DNA from: Shewanella sp. GD04112
Lineage (GTDB): Bacteria; Pseudomonadota; Gammaproteobacteria; Enterobacterales; Shewanellaceae
Direction: 5' to 3'
Length of the DNA: 64,000 nt
Assembly: GCF_029835735.1 (NCBI RefSeq)
Contig: NZ_JAOEAL010000002.1
Span: forward strand, 1 to 64,000
The notes beneath the pieces are model-generated. The model made no database searches. It was not told the DNA's origin and saw only the letters and a program-made list of their open reading frames with translations. Shown piece after piece: positions 41,813 to 49,818 of the stretch. Both the position numbers and the translations under genes were made by a program. Position 1 is the stretch's first letter; each line of letters begins with the position of its first letter.

Positions 41813-42268
41813 TTAAGTGGCCGCAGAGGGACGGCCAATAGCTGTAGCTATCTCATCAATACATTCCTTGCGTTGAATCTGTGAATTCAAGTCGTTTCCG
41901 AATTGGTAAGGGAGTTCATAAGTTGATATGAATGTGGCATCTCTACTCTTCACTATTGCCACAACAATTTCTGTGTTAGCCAACTGTACATAACCAATAA
42001 AAGTCAGACCAGCACCAAAGAACGAGTCGTACTTGTTCTCGGTGGTACCATAATTCTTGAAGAACTTTCGGATAGCCGTATTCGTAACGAATGGCGCTAC
42101 GACCGTTTCATCGGTTCTTTCTGCATTGAACGCCGCGGCTACGATTGAGGACACACCTTGCAAGTCAATATAGAATTTTAAAACGAAGAAGACGATGATC
42201 GATACCCCAAATGTAGGGATTGCCAGTACCAAGGCTATGAAAAAACCTATAGGAACGAAGAGATGCAT
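41813..42268 (-). CDS. hypothetical membrane protein (paired paralogue 1)
   Basis: A 151-residue protein with one or two N-terminal membrane segments (IGFFIALVLAIPTFGVSIIVFFVLKFYID, about 7-35) and a soluble C-terminal part of about 110 residues. The N-terminus resembles that of the next gene (FF-A-LA-PT-G-S pattern), so the two are probably diverged duplicates. Function unknown. Confidence 0.6.
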   Translation of the reverse strand: MHLFVPIGFFIALVLAIPTFGVSIIVFFVLKFYIDLQGVSSIVAAAFNAERTDETVVAPFVTNTAIRKFFKNYGTTENKYDSFFGAGLTFIGYVQLANTEIVVAIVKSRDATFISTYELPYQFGNDLNSQIQRKECIDEIATAIGRPSAAT

Positions 42269-42373
42269 AAGACTCCTAGGTAGTATAGTGCCTTTTTAGG
42301 TTGATGAGTTTATCGGCAAGATCTAAATACCAAATCAGTATTTAGAACAAAAAATCAATATTTATAACACATT

Positions 42374-42817
42374 TCATGATTTATAATGTATGTAAGACTC
42401 AACAACCTTGTTTGTCACGCCGACTTGTTGCTCTAAAAATGATGCACCTTCAGATTCCATTGCACCAGCAAAATGGAATAACAACAATTTGTTACTTTGG
42501 TCATTAAAAAGAGCTTTAGAAAAAGCTGCTGGAATCCCTTTAGTTCTAGCAACTTCGATGACTCCATCAGTAAATTCTTCCAACTTCGCCTCATTCTCGA
42601 ACCATTGAGGAAGTCTTGAAAGATTAGAATTTACAGCCATTGTCGCTTTTTTTTCGTAAATTTCAAATTTCATGGATCTACCATCAAAATAGATTTTTAT
42701 AGCAATAATAATGGCATAGATAACTAAAGATATTCCCTTCGTAGGCCAAGCAAGCAAAAAGGCGACAAAAAATGAAATGACCAAGTTCAAAGTTCCTTTT
42801 GAATCGTTAATTTTCAA
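42374..42817 (-). CDS. hypothetical membrane protein (paired paralogue 2)
   Basis: A 147-residue protein, N-terminal hydrophobic hairpin VISFFVAFLLAWPTKGISLV (about 13-32) continuing to residue 42, then a soluble helical domain. Same layout as 41813-42268 and adjacent on the same strand with a 105-bp gap. No family recognised. Confidence 0.6.
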   Translation of the reverse strand: MKINDSKGTLNLVISFFVAFLLAWPTKGISLVIYAIIIAIKIYFDGRSMKFEIYEKKATMAVNSNLSRLPQWFENEAKLEEFTDGVIEVARTKGIPAAFSKALFNDQSNKLLLFHFAGAMESEGASFLEQQVGVTNKVVESYIHYKS

Positions 42818-42958
42818 AAATTAACTTTAAAGTATTGTGATTACCTAAGCAACATATGGTTGGAGTGGACCTCGTTTATAGACACTCTGTAGTATTACTA
42901 AAATTTGGTCAATCAGTGGGTATCACACCTAGCCTAAATTCATGATGCTGACTCGCAA

Positions 42959-43065
42959 TGGGGCATAAACGTTTTAGAAATGGCAGTGTACTCTGATCGC
43001 TGCCATTTAAGTATGAATCTTTAATACTCAGTATGATTCTTTATTACTTAGTATGAAACTTTATT
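42959..43065. repeat. hairpin plus three phased iteron-like repeats
   Basis: GGGGCATAAACG is followed by the perfect stem AAATGGCAG / CTGCCATTT (42978-43008). Three inverted-orientation copies of AATAAAGWWTCATACT follow at 43010, 43030 and 43050, exactly 20 bp apart, which puts them on one face of the helix. A diverged duplicate of the unit lies at 48802-48890. Confidence 0.75.
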
Positions 43066-43111
43066 CTACTCACACAAATGTACTAATACGCTAGTATTCC
43101 TTAATCAAGTC

Positions 43112-44358
43112 CTAACACTTGATATTAGGGATGTCATTCCAGTTGGTTAGATAGGACGGGCTCAAAAACTCACGGCGCATCTGCCAATTTTTCTCAATGC
43201 CATTGGCGACGACGAACACGGCACCTTTGCCCATTTGCTCGTTTAATCTGTCCATGACTGACATCAACGCTGGTTTTCCCAGGTTGTCGTTGAACATATC
43301 GAGCTGCAAGCCTGGTTCTATATCTAATAGCCCTACCCCAACGCGATAGTACGGCACTGCGGCATAACATGACTCAACCGCAGAGGTAATTTGCTGACTG
43401 ATGATCATGCTGTCACTGGTGGGAGCTGGTAAATGAATTGTCCGACTGAAACCACTAACACCATGCTTGTCATACGCGGATGTTTGAGCAAAAAATACCA
43501 AGCAACGTGCTACCGATTTTTGACCCCTTAGCTTTCGAGCCGCTTCACACGCATGGAATGACAACGCCTCCTTTAACCCTGCTATCGTCGTTATTCGCTG
43601 GCCAACCGAGCGTGTAGAGAATATCTGTCGCTTATTAACGGGCATATCGTCCCAGCTAAACGCCTTTGTCCCATTCAGCTCGAAAACCGTTCTTTCGATG
43701 TTAACGCCAAACATTTTCCTCGCGGTCTTAGTCTTCATCTGGGCCAACTGCAGCGCCGTGTGAATCCCCATCGAACTTAGCCGCTGACCAATTCGTTTAC
43801 CCACCCCCCACACATCGGTAGTCAACATCGCCCCTAAGATGGCTTCGCGATTATGCGCTTTAATCACGCAAACACCGCGATAGCCTAAGCGCTTCGCAGC
43901 ATGATTTGCGGCCTTCGCCAGCGTCAAGGAATCCCCTAGCCCGACACCGATAGGCAATCTAACCTCGCGCCACACATCATGCCTTAGCTTACGGCCTAAT
44001 TTTGATAGGTTTTGTGGTGTGTCGTTGCCAAATTCAGCAAAAATTTCGTCAATAGAATAGGGAAAATACGAATAGCACTCTCTCGACGCGACCCTCATGA
44101 ACTGGGTGCTGATTGTTGAATACAACGCATAATTGCTCGAGCAAATGACCACCCCATTCGCCCGACAGAACTCGGCCACTTGAAAGTAAGGCGTGAATTT
44201 TTTAAGTCCCAACGCGGCCGCTTCTGGGCTTAACGTCACGATCATCCCGTCATTGTTCGAGACCACGATTAGTGCCTTACCACGATACAGAGGGTTAAAA
44301 ATCTGTTCGCATGAGCTATAAAATTATTCCCGTCGCAAAGCGCGATAATACTGCTCAT
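43112..44358 (-). pseudogene. umuC: UmuC-like Y-family DNA polymerase V subunit, frameshifted near the start
   Basis: Translesion polymerase relative with YSIDEIFAEFG (catalytic acidic pair), VGLGDSLTLAKAANHAAKR, DVWGVGKRIGQRL and a C-terminal QLDMFND clamp-binding box followed by REFLSPSYLTNW. An ATG at 44358 overlaps the umuD stop as ATGA and reads MSSIIALCDGNNF, the expected N-terminus with the first catalytic Asp. After AATAATTTT the frame must shift by one base to continue YSSCEQIFNPLYRGKALIVV. One T appears missing. Repaired length would be about 415 residues, normal for UmuC. Sequencing error in the T run is possible. Confidence 0.85.
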
Positions 44359-45071
44359 AGCAATAAACTCGGCTGTTTTAGTAGCCTAATTGATGCTGGC
44401 ACAACACCCTCACACCAAAATCTATCATCCGGCTTGATTAACACCGGCTCAAAATCGTCGTTAGCCGATAACAGCCTGCTATTGGTGAGATCGAGGACTT
44501 TACAGACAAATTCGTTTTCGTACATGGCAATAATGACATCGCCTGAACCTGCGGTGAGTTGACGTGACACTATCAGGATGTCACCGGAGTGAATGCCCAC
44601 CCCCGTCATCGAGTCACCTCTTGCACGGCCCACAAACGTCGATTCAACCAGAAGGTCATCAAGGCTTTTCAACACTAGAGGATCGCGCTTTCGTCGATGA
44701 AAGCGCACGGCACAAATGGCCACGCCCTGAATCTCTATCCCGTCTGTGACTGATATTTCGGAATAATGAGCATTGGTATTGGCATGAAGTTTATGATGGT
44801 CATGGTCTAGCTGCCGACAAACGGTTTCGCCGTCCACCAGCGCCAAAACGACATCTCCCCGCGTCGCAGTCAATGACTTATCAACGACAAGTAGATCTCC
44901 GGTAAATAGCCCAAGACCCGTCATAGCATCGTCGGTAACCTCTGCAAATACCGTTGCTGATGGGTGTGAGACAATAAGATTATTGAGGCTTAGCGCCTTC
45001 TCTTGGTATCCAGCGGCGGGGCTCTCAAAGCCGTGTATGCCTGCCGATGCCAAACCAATGATGACGTTCAT
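44355..45071 (-). CDS. umuD: UmuD-like protein with two tandem S24 peptidase domains
   Basis: A 238-residue protein, about 1.7 times a normal UmuD. Domain 1 (about 10-105) carries the UmuD cleavage-site region HGFESPAAGY and LSLNNLIVSHPSATVF. The catalytic Ser is Ala (DDAMTG) and the Lys position is not conserved (ETVCRQL). Domain 2 (about 122-235) has the Ser in RGDSMTGVG and a Lys in EFVCKVLD. UmuD self-cleaves when it meets RecA filaments, then joins UmuC. Start: ATG at 45071 (MNVIIGL) 17 bp after an SOS box; a GTG four codons earlier is possible. umuC follows with a 4-bp overlap. Confidence 0.88.
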   Translation of the reverse strand: MNVIIGLASAGIHGFESPAAGYQEKALSLNNLIVSHPSATVFAEVTDDAMTGLGLFTGDLLVVDKSLTATRGDVVLALVDGETVCRQLDHDHHKLHANTNAHYSEISVTDGIEIQGVAICAVRFHRRKRDPLVLKSLDDLLVESTFVGRARGDSMTGVGIHSGDILIVSRQLTAGSGDVIIAMYENEFVCKVLDLTNSRLLSANDDFEPVLIKPDDRFWCEGVVPASIRLLKQPSLLL

Positions 45072-45088
45072 AGGACAAATCACAAATA

Positions 45089-45104
45089 CTGTACATTAAT
45101 ACAG
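45089..45104. promoter_or_regulatory. LexA (SOS) box of the umuDC operon
   Basis: CTGTACATTAATACAG is a perfect CTGT-N8-ACAG LexA operator, 17 bp upstream of the umuD ATG. It indicates DNA-damage induction by the host LexA. Confidence 0.92.
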
Positions 45105-45288
45105 TATAACTAATTATTGAAACATCGAAAATCCCGAAGATGATTTTTTGCGTAAAGAATACATGGAGGGAACAAATATTAAAAAGATAAGCACTCCATT
45201 ACAGGGTTAGAAACTACTGCTTGGAAGTTGGGCCTACTACCATCGGGGTTGTAGGCCTCACTGTTTTGAAGAGTATTAGACAGGTGAT

Positions 45289-45648
45289 TTATCGCGTGTA
45301 AGTCTCAAACACTCGGTCAATATCCAGCTTGAACGCATCAAGGTCAGGCATTTCTCCAGTATGCTCTACATACCCCCAGAAGAACTCAGCCAGCTCAGCC
45401 ACAACGTCGAATACCGCAAGCCCTGAGAACGCTTTACCCTCGGCATAGAGATCTTCACCTTTTAGCCAAAACGCTTCAGACAGCGCAAACAGCTCCATCA
45501 CAAAGTCATCTTCCCCCATCCCCAACACATCACCAATGACTTGCTCGTTGGGGCTCGTCGTCAACACGGCATTGGTCAGATAGTAGTGGTACATAGCGAC
45601 CTCTGCATGGTTGCGCGGTGCAGTTGGCGTAGTTGCTAGTTCGGTCAT
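45289..45648 (-). CDS. hypothetical acidic protein
   Basis: A 119-residue acidic protein starting MTELATTPTAPRNHAEVAMY, rich in Glu/Asp and aromatic residues (ELFALSEAFWLKGEDLYAEG). No domain recognised. The start at 45648 follows GGGACAGAAAAA; the frame also extends 20 codons upstream. It is divergent from the kfrA-like gene and both may be governed by the dyad at 45777-45808. Confidence 0.55.
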   Translation of the reverse strand: MTELATTPTAPRNHAEVAMYHYYLTNAVLTTSPNEQVIGDVLGMGEDDFVMELFALSEAFWLKGEDLYAEGKAFSGLAVFDVVAELAEFFWGYVEHTGEMPDLDAFKLDIDRVFETYTR

Positions 45649-45776
45649 TTTTTCTGTCCCATTCAGTTGATGTAGGAACATTCTATTACGGCGGCCGATT
45701 CTGGCCAATTTCAGGATTTACCCTTCTATATCAGCACCATACAAGACAAGAATGACGCAAATCACCACGGGAAACG

Positions 45777-45808
45777 GGAAACGATGTTTCCGTAAAAACA
45801 TCGTTTCC
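45777..45808. promoter_or_regulatory. perfect dyad, probable operator of the kfrA-like gene
   Basis: GGAAACGATGTTT and AAACATCGTTTCC are perfect 13-bp arms separated by six bases, preceded by the direct repeat GGGAAACGGGAAAC. It lies between two divergent genes, 81 bp before the kfrA-like ATG. KfrA proteins autoregulate from such sites. Confidence 0.75.
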
Positions 45809-45888
45809 ATTGCAGAGTGTTGAATAACTGGCTACACTGTGATTTATCGATGTAAGTCATTAACTTTGAAGATGTTTGAGGCAAGCAA

Positions 45889-46995
45889 ATGGAACAATTG
45901 GCAGTGAAACCGAAGGCAACTCTTGAGGAAGTGACTAAGCTCGCGAATGAAATGCTTAAAAACGGTGTCGAGCCAACGACACGTAACTTGAGCGTTCATC
46001 TGCAGGGCAGAACATCGTCGATCCAAGGGTTCTTGATTGAGTACAAAAATAATCTTGAGCATAGAAAAAATGCTATCGCGGAAGAGGTTGGAAGCCTTGC
46101 CGTAGCTAAGTTGCTGTCTCAAGAACTGTTGCTCATGATTGACCGTCGTAACGAATCGCTGACCGAGCAAGTTGCCCAGTTGACGCGAAACCTTGATGAA
46201 ACGCTATCGCTGTTAAGTGACAGTGAAGATAAGTTAGAAAGCGTCTTGAATACTACGGCGGCTCAAGTTGCGGAGATTGAAACCAGCACCGCAGCCAAGG
46301 TCGAAAAGGCCCAATCCGCTGTAAGCCTGATAGAGCAACAACTGCGAGAGTTAAAGGCCACCAGCGAAAAGGCCATTGATGACGCAAGAAATCACGCAAA
46401 AGCCGAAGTATTAAAAGCAGAAGCATTAGTAGACGCAGCGAATGGGCGCGTTGCACAAGCAGAGACCGAATTAAGGGCATCTCGAGAGCAAATTAAATTA
46501 CTCAGCATCGATTTTGCGAAGCGTGAACTAGAACAGCGAGAGTTAGAGCAAGCGAAGGCCACCATTGCAACTCTGCAGGCCACACTATCAAAGCAGCAAG
46601 ACCAGATCTCATACACCACAGCGAACCTTGAGCGATTGACGCAGGACCGAACAGAATTAAAGGCTACAGAAGCCAAGCTAGGTAAGACTGCGGAAAATTT
46701 AACGGCAACCTTAGTATCGGTGCGCAATGAATTAGCAGACTCTCGAGCAAAACTAGCCGAGGTTAATGCAGAAAAGTTGGCATTTGAGCGTGATACGCAA
46801 AGACTTAATACAGATCTCAATAGTTATCGTCAGCAAGCAAACCAACTCGGAAGCGTCCAAGCTGAGCTTATTAGCGTCGAAAAACAACTGAATCAGGTGA
46901 AATTAGATCTATCTCAATCCGAGCGTGAACGGGAGATATTATCCCAAGCTCTAGCTGCCAACCGTGTGGCGGGCAGTCAGACCGAGAAAAAATAA
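45889..46995 (+). CDS. KfrA-like coiled-coil DNA-binding protein
   Basis: A 368-residue protein with an N-terminal DNA-binding domain of KfrA type (TLEEVTKLANEMLKNG, TTRNLSVHLQGRTSSIQGFL, residues 9-47) followed by an uninterrupted alpha-helical coiled coil from about 75 to 355 rich in Ala/Glu/Lys/Gln. KfrA of IncP and IncU plasmids is an autorepressor that also supports stable inheritance. Length and architecture agree. GAGGCAAGCAA precedes the ATG. The dyad upstream is a likely self-operator. Confidence 0.85.
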   Translation: MEQLAVKPKATLEEVTKLANEMLKNGVEPTTRNLSVHLQGRTSSIQGFLIEYKNNLEHRKNAIAEEVGSLAVAKLLSQELLLMIDRRNESLTEQVAQLTRNLDETLSLLSDSEDKLESVLNTTAAQVAEIETSTAAKVEKAQSAVSLIEQQLRELKATSEKAIDDARNHAKAEVLKAEALVDAANGRVAQAETELRASREQIKLLSIDFAKRELEQRELEQAKATIATLQATLSKQQDQISYTTANLERLTQDRTELKATEAKLGKTAENLTATLVSVRNELADSRAKLAEVNAEKLAFERDTQRLNTDLNSYRQQANQLGSVQAELISVEKQLNQVKLDLSQSEREREILSQALAANRVAGSQTEKK

Positions 46996-47026
46996 GATAT
47001 TTCGAAGGATGTTCGTGTTGGAGAGG

Positions 47027-47093
47027 AATAACTTTCATACTCCTTGTGGCTTACTTCTGGACAAAAACGTTTCAGAGCCGAATGACGGCTCTG
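47027..47093. repeat. iteron-like repeat plus hairpin
   Basis: AATAACTTTCATACT (one base shorter than the consensus 16-mer) is followed 30 bp on by the perfect stem CAGAGCCG / CGGCTCTG (47073-47093). The rest of 46996-47378 is AT-rich and has no gene. The hairpin may end kfrA transcription but lacks a T run. Confidence 0.6.
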
Positions 47094-47378
47094 TGCCAAA
47101 AGCGGAAATTCACTGAGATTCGATAAAATCGGCGCTTTTCACTGAAAGCGGACCATCATAGACCGAAGTTTTCTGATATTTTTTACCAATAGGCCAGTTA
47201 CTCAGCTGTCTTAACTATGCCCCTCCACTTCCTTTATGTCGTTATTAAACAGCATTAAATGCCAAATCGTTCATTAAATAGACAAATATCTGATAAATTT
47301 GGTAATTGTCGAAAATTCATCTCGAATTCATTCTATTCAGATATAATTTGTTACATTTTCAATCGTACAGAGACTGCG

Positions 47379-48674
47379 ATGTTCAACAAAAAAATCAAAC
47401 AGGAAAACGAAAGACTGAGTACAGCTTTGTCAGAGGCTACCTCGGTGATTGCCGCAATCAGAGGCAGTGTTGCATTTATACAATTCTCCCCTGATGGTCA
47501 TATTCAGGATGCAAACGATTTATTTCTGCACACTGTTGGGTATTCACTATCGGAAATTGTTGGCAAGCATCATTCAATTTTTTGTGATCCCAAATATTCC
47601 GCAAGCTATGAGTACAAGAACTTTTGGTCTGAGCTTGCCTCAGGCAAAGCGAAGCATGGCTCATTCAACAGAAAAACAAAGCGTGGAAAATCTATTTGGT
47701 TAGAGGCGACTTATTTTCCCGTGCATAGTGGTGTAGGGAAAGTATCAAGCGTGATCAAAATTGCCTCAGACGTAACTGAGCAGACATTAAAGTTAACGGA
47801 CCAAAACGCGATATATCACGCACTAGATAAAGCTATGACTATTATTGAATTCACTCCCGGTGGTGAGATCGTTAATGCAAATAAAAACTTCCTTCAAGCT
47901 ATGGGATATCAACTATCGGAGATCGTAGGCAGACACCATAAGATGTTTTGTGATGACAGTTTTTATAGAGAAAATCCAGAGTTCTGGAAAGACCTGGCTG
48001 TGGGTAAACTCAGCTCTGGTAAGTTTAAGAGATATGATGCCAGAGGTAATGATATATGGTTTGAGGCGAGTTATAACCCTGTAAAAGATAATGACGGCAA
48101 AGTCATCAAAGTTATCAAATTTGCGACTGCAATTACAGATCGTGTTATGCAGGCAATGAGGGCAAAACAAGCTGCCCAGGTTGCTCACGAAACAGCGCTT
48201 CAAACCTTTAATATCGCTGAACAAGGGAAGAGTCATATTGAATCCTCTTTAGATTTAGCAAGCGAGATATCCGAAACAGTTTTAACTACTAATCAAGTTA
48301 TTCAACGATTAAGTGACCAAGCAAAAGAAATCTCTAGTATGGTCAATATCATTCGTAGCGTAGCAGAGCAGACCAACTTGCTTGCTCTAAATGCAGCTAT
48401 CGAAGCAGCTCGTGCTGGCGAGGCTGGACGTGGATTTGCTGTTGTCGCAGATGAAGTCCGATCGCTGGCTTCAAGAACAAGCTCAGCGACTGATGAGATA
48501 TCAAGTGTTGTTGCAAGAAATCTGGAAGTAACTAGTCAGGTTATGCAAGCCATTAATGCTATCGATGGGCTCAGCGGTCAAAATGGTGAGAAAATTGCTC
48601 TCCTTTCCAGCATAATTTTGGATATAGAAAAAGGTGCACAAGAGGTTGTACAGTCTGTGTCTGCGATCCATTGA
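47379..48674 (+). CDS. soluble methyl-accepting chemotaxis protein with two PAS domains
   Basis: A 431-residue protein without membrane segments. PAS 1 (about 25-135) and PAS 2 (about 150-255) are closely similar (YSLSEIVGKHHSIFCDP and YQLSEIVGRHHKMFCDD). They are followed by a receptor signalling domain whose hairpin tip reads VAEQTNLLALNAAIEAARAGEAGRGFAVVADEVRSLA. The architecture equals BdlA, a sensor linked to biofilm dispersal. The start MFNKKIKQEN is chosen because the 40 codons upstream look non-coding. Chemoreceptors are uncommon plasmid cargo. The C-terminus is short after the tip, but comparable to soluble receptors. Confidence 0.88.
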   Translation: MFNKKIKQENERLSTALSEATSVIAAIRGSVAFIQFSPDGHIQDANDLFLHTVGYSLSEIVGKHHSIFCDPKYSASYEYKNFWSELASGKAKHGSFNRKTKRGKSIWLEATYFPVHSGVGKVSSVIKIASDVTEQTLKLTDQNAIYHALDKAMTIIEFTPGGEIVNANKNFLQAMGYQLSEIVGRHHKMFCDDSFYRENPEFWKDLAVGKLSSGKFKRYDARGNDIWFEASYNPVKDNDGKVIKVIKFATAITDRVMQAMRAKQAAQVAHETALQTFNIAEQGKSHIESSLDLASEISETVLTTNQVIQRLSDQAKEISSMVNIIRSVAEQTNLLALNAAIEAARAGEAGRGFAVVADEVRSLASRTSSATDEISSVVARNLEVTSQVMQAINAIDGLSGQNGEKIALLSSIILDIEKGAQEVVQSVSAIH

Positions 48675-48801
48675 GTAAGTAAAGTGTAGTGCCACACTGA
48701 AATTGGCCCCCTGATTAGAGGATACGCTCTGGGTTCACGAAAAATCGAATGTCCGCAAATCGCTCAAAGCCGACCTATAGAGTAATTACGTTAACACGTT
48801 T

Positions 48802-48890
48802 TGGGGCATAAACGATTTAGAAAAGGCAGTACAGCGATGTGAGCGCTGCCTTTCAGTATGATCCTTTAATACTCAGTATCAAACTTAACT
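48802..48890. repeat. duplicate of the 42959 hairpin/iteron unit
   Basis: GGGGCATAAACG, perfect stem AAAGGCAG / CTGCCTTT (48832-48853), then AGTATGATCCTTTAAT at 48855 and a weaker copy at 48875, again 20 bp apart. The second repeat runs into the 3' end of the nuclease gene. Confidence 0.7.
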
Positions 48891-49477
48891 TGGTGAAAAG
48901 TATTACTCTCCAACAAGTTTGACCACGTTTCCCCCCTTTGACACTGAGCTACCAGCGCCAGCGCCCGTGGTTCTTCTTTAGTGAAATATTTTAGATGATA
49001 CGTTTTCATGATCCGGTAAAATCGCAAGATATACTGACACTGATTGGTGGGCGGTAACCACTCGGTGATCCCCGCAGATCCTTTTTCTTTATTCAATCCC
49101 TTTTCGACTACCTGCAGATCCCTCACATCGTTTGCGAACATCTCACGCTGATAGCGATCCCAATATTTACCGCCTCGGGCATGGGCATAGCCAAGCGGTA
49201 CAGTGTGATCCACATCGAGCGCAAAGGGATCGAGATAGATTTGCCCCGTCCAAGGTGACACCCATCTTCCCCGAGTCACGGTTTTACCATCACGGCTAAA
49301 ACTTGGTTTAACCGTGGATTGTGTAGCGAGTAAGTCGTGGCGCGTATTGAGACCATTGCCATCCAAATCACTCCAATGCGGGTAATCTTCACGGTGATAC
49401 TTCAGGTCGGCCGCAGCCAAACCGTTAGTAATGGACAAGGAAAGCATAAGTAATGCGAGTGAACTCAGCCTGGTCAT
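48866..49477 (-). CDS. secreted HNH-type endonuclease (DUF1524-like)
   Basis: A 203-residue protein with a signal peptide (MTRLSSLALLMLSLSITNGLAAA). The HNH core reads DVDHTVPLGYAHARGG, then FANDVRDLQVVEKGLNKEKG and EWLPP, the arrangement of extracellular nucleases with a GmrSD C-terminal/DUF1524 fold. The His in DVDH and Asn in FAND are the expected catalytic residues. It would act in periplasm or medium. It is the last gene of the leftward operon starting near 53165. Confidence 0.82.
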   Translation of the reverse strand: MTRLSSLALLMLSLSITNGLAAADLKYHREDYPHWSDLDGNGLNTRHDLLATQSTVKPSFSRDGKTVTRGRWVSPWTGQIYLDPFALDVDHTVPLGYAHARGGKYWDRYQREMFANDVRDLQVVEKGLNKEKGSAGITEWLPPTNQCQYILRFYRIMKTYHLKYFTKEEPRALALVAQCQRGETWSNLLESNTFHQVKFDTEY

Positions 49478-49487
49478 ACTAGGCGCC

Positions 49488-49796
49488 TTATTGGTTAAAC
49501 AGTGATTGAACAACAAATGGGTCCGGCTCAAGCTCAAAATCATCCCCCTTCATGGTAGCCGTGCCGCTTAGGCACACGATTTTGTGGCATGAATCGCAGA
49601 TACCGATTCCACGATAGAGAATGTCACTCTCTACGAGATGAATACTGCCCCTAACTAATTCATCCTTAAATTCTTCACCACACTTACACTCCATCTTAAA
49701 CTCACTGACAATCTTTCCACTGCCTAGCGTTAGCGGGAATTGGCTCGCAAATGGCTGATGCTGCCCCATATACACTTTGATTTGCTTTGCGTTCAC
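49488..49796 (-). CDS. hypothetical zinc-finger-like protein
   Basis: A 102-residue protein with two cysteine clusters (ECKCGEEF and GICDSCHKIVC), compatible with a zinc site built from two knuckles. It lies between the HNH nuclease and a gene of unknown function, with 10- and 22-bp gaps, so co-transcription is likely. No family recognised. Confidence 0.6.
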   Translation of the reverse strand: MNAKQIKVYMGQHQPFASQFPLTLGSGKIVSEFKMECKCGEEFKDELVRGSIHLVESDILYRGIGICDSCHKIVCLSGTATMKGDDFELEPDPFVVQSLFNQ

Positions 49797-49818
49797 GTTG
49801 ACCTCTCTTGATGTCCAA

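Noticed and set aside
44300..44358. Programmed -1 frameshift in umuC
   Set aside because: AATAATTTTATAG is not a slippery heptamer of the known kind and no downstream pseudoknot is evident. A lost T is simpler.
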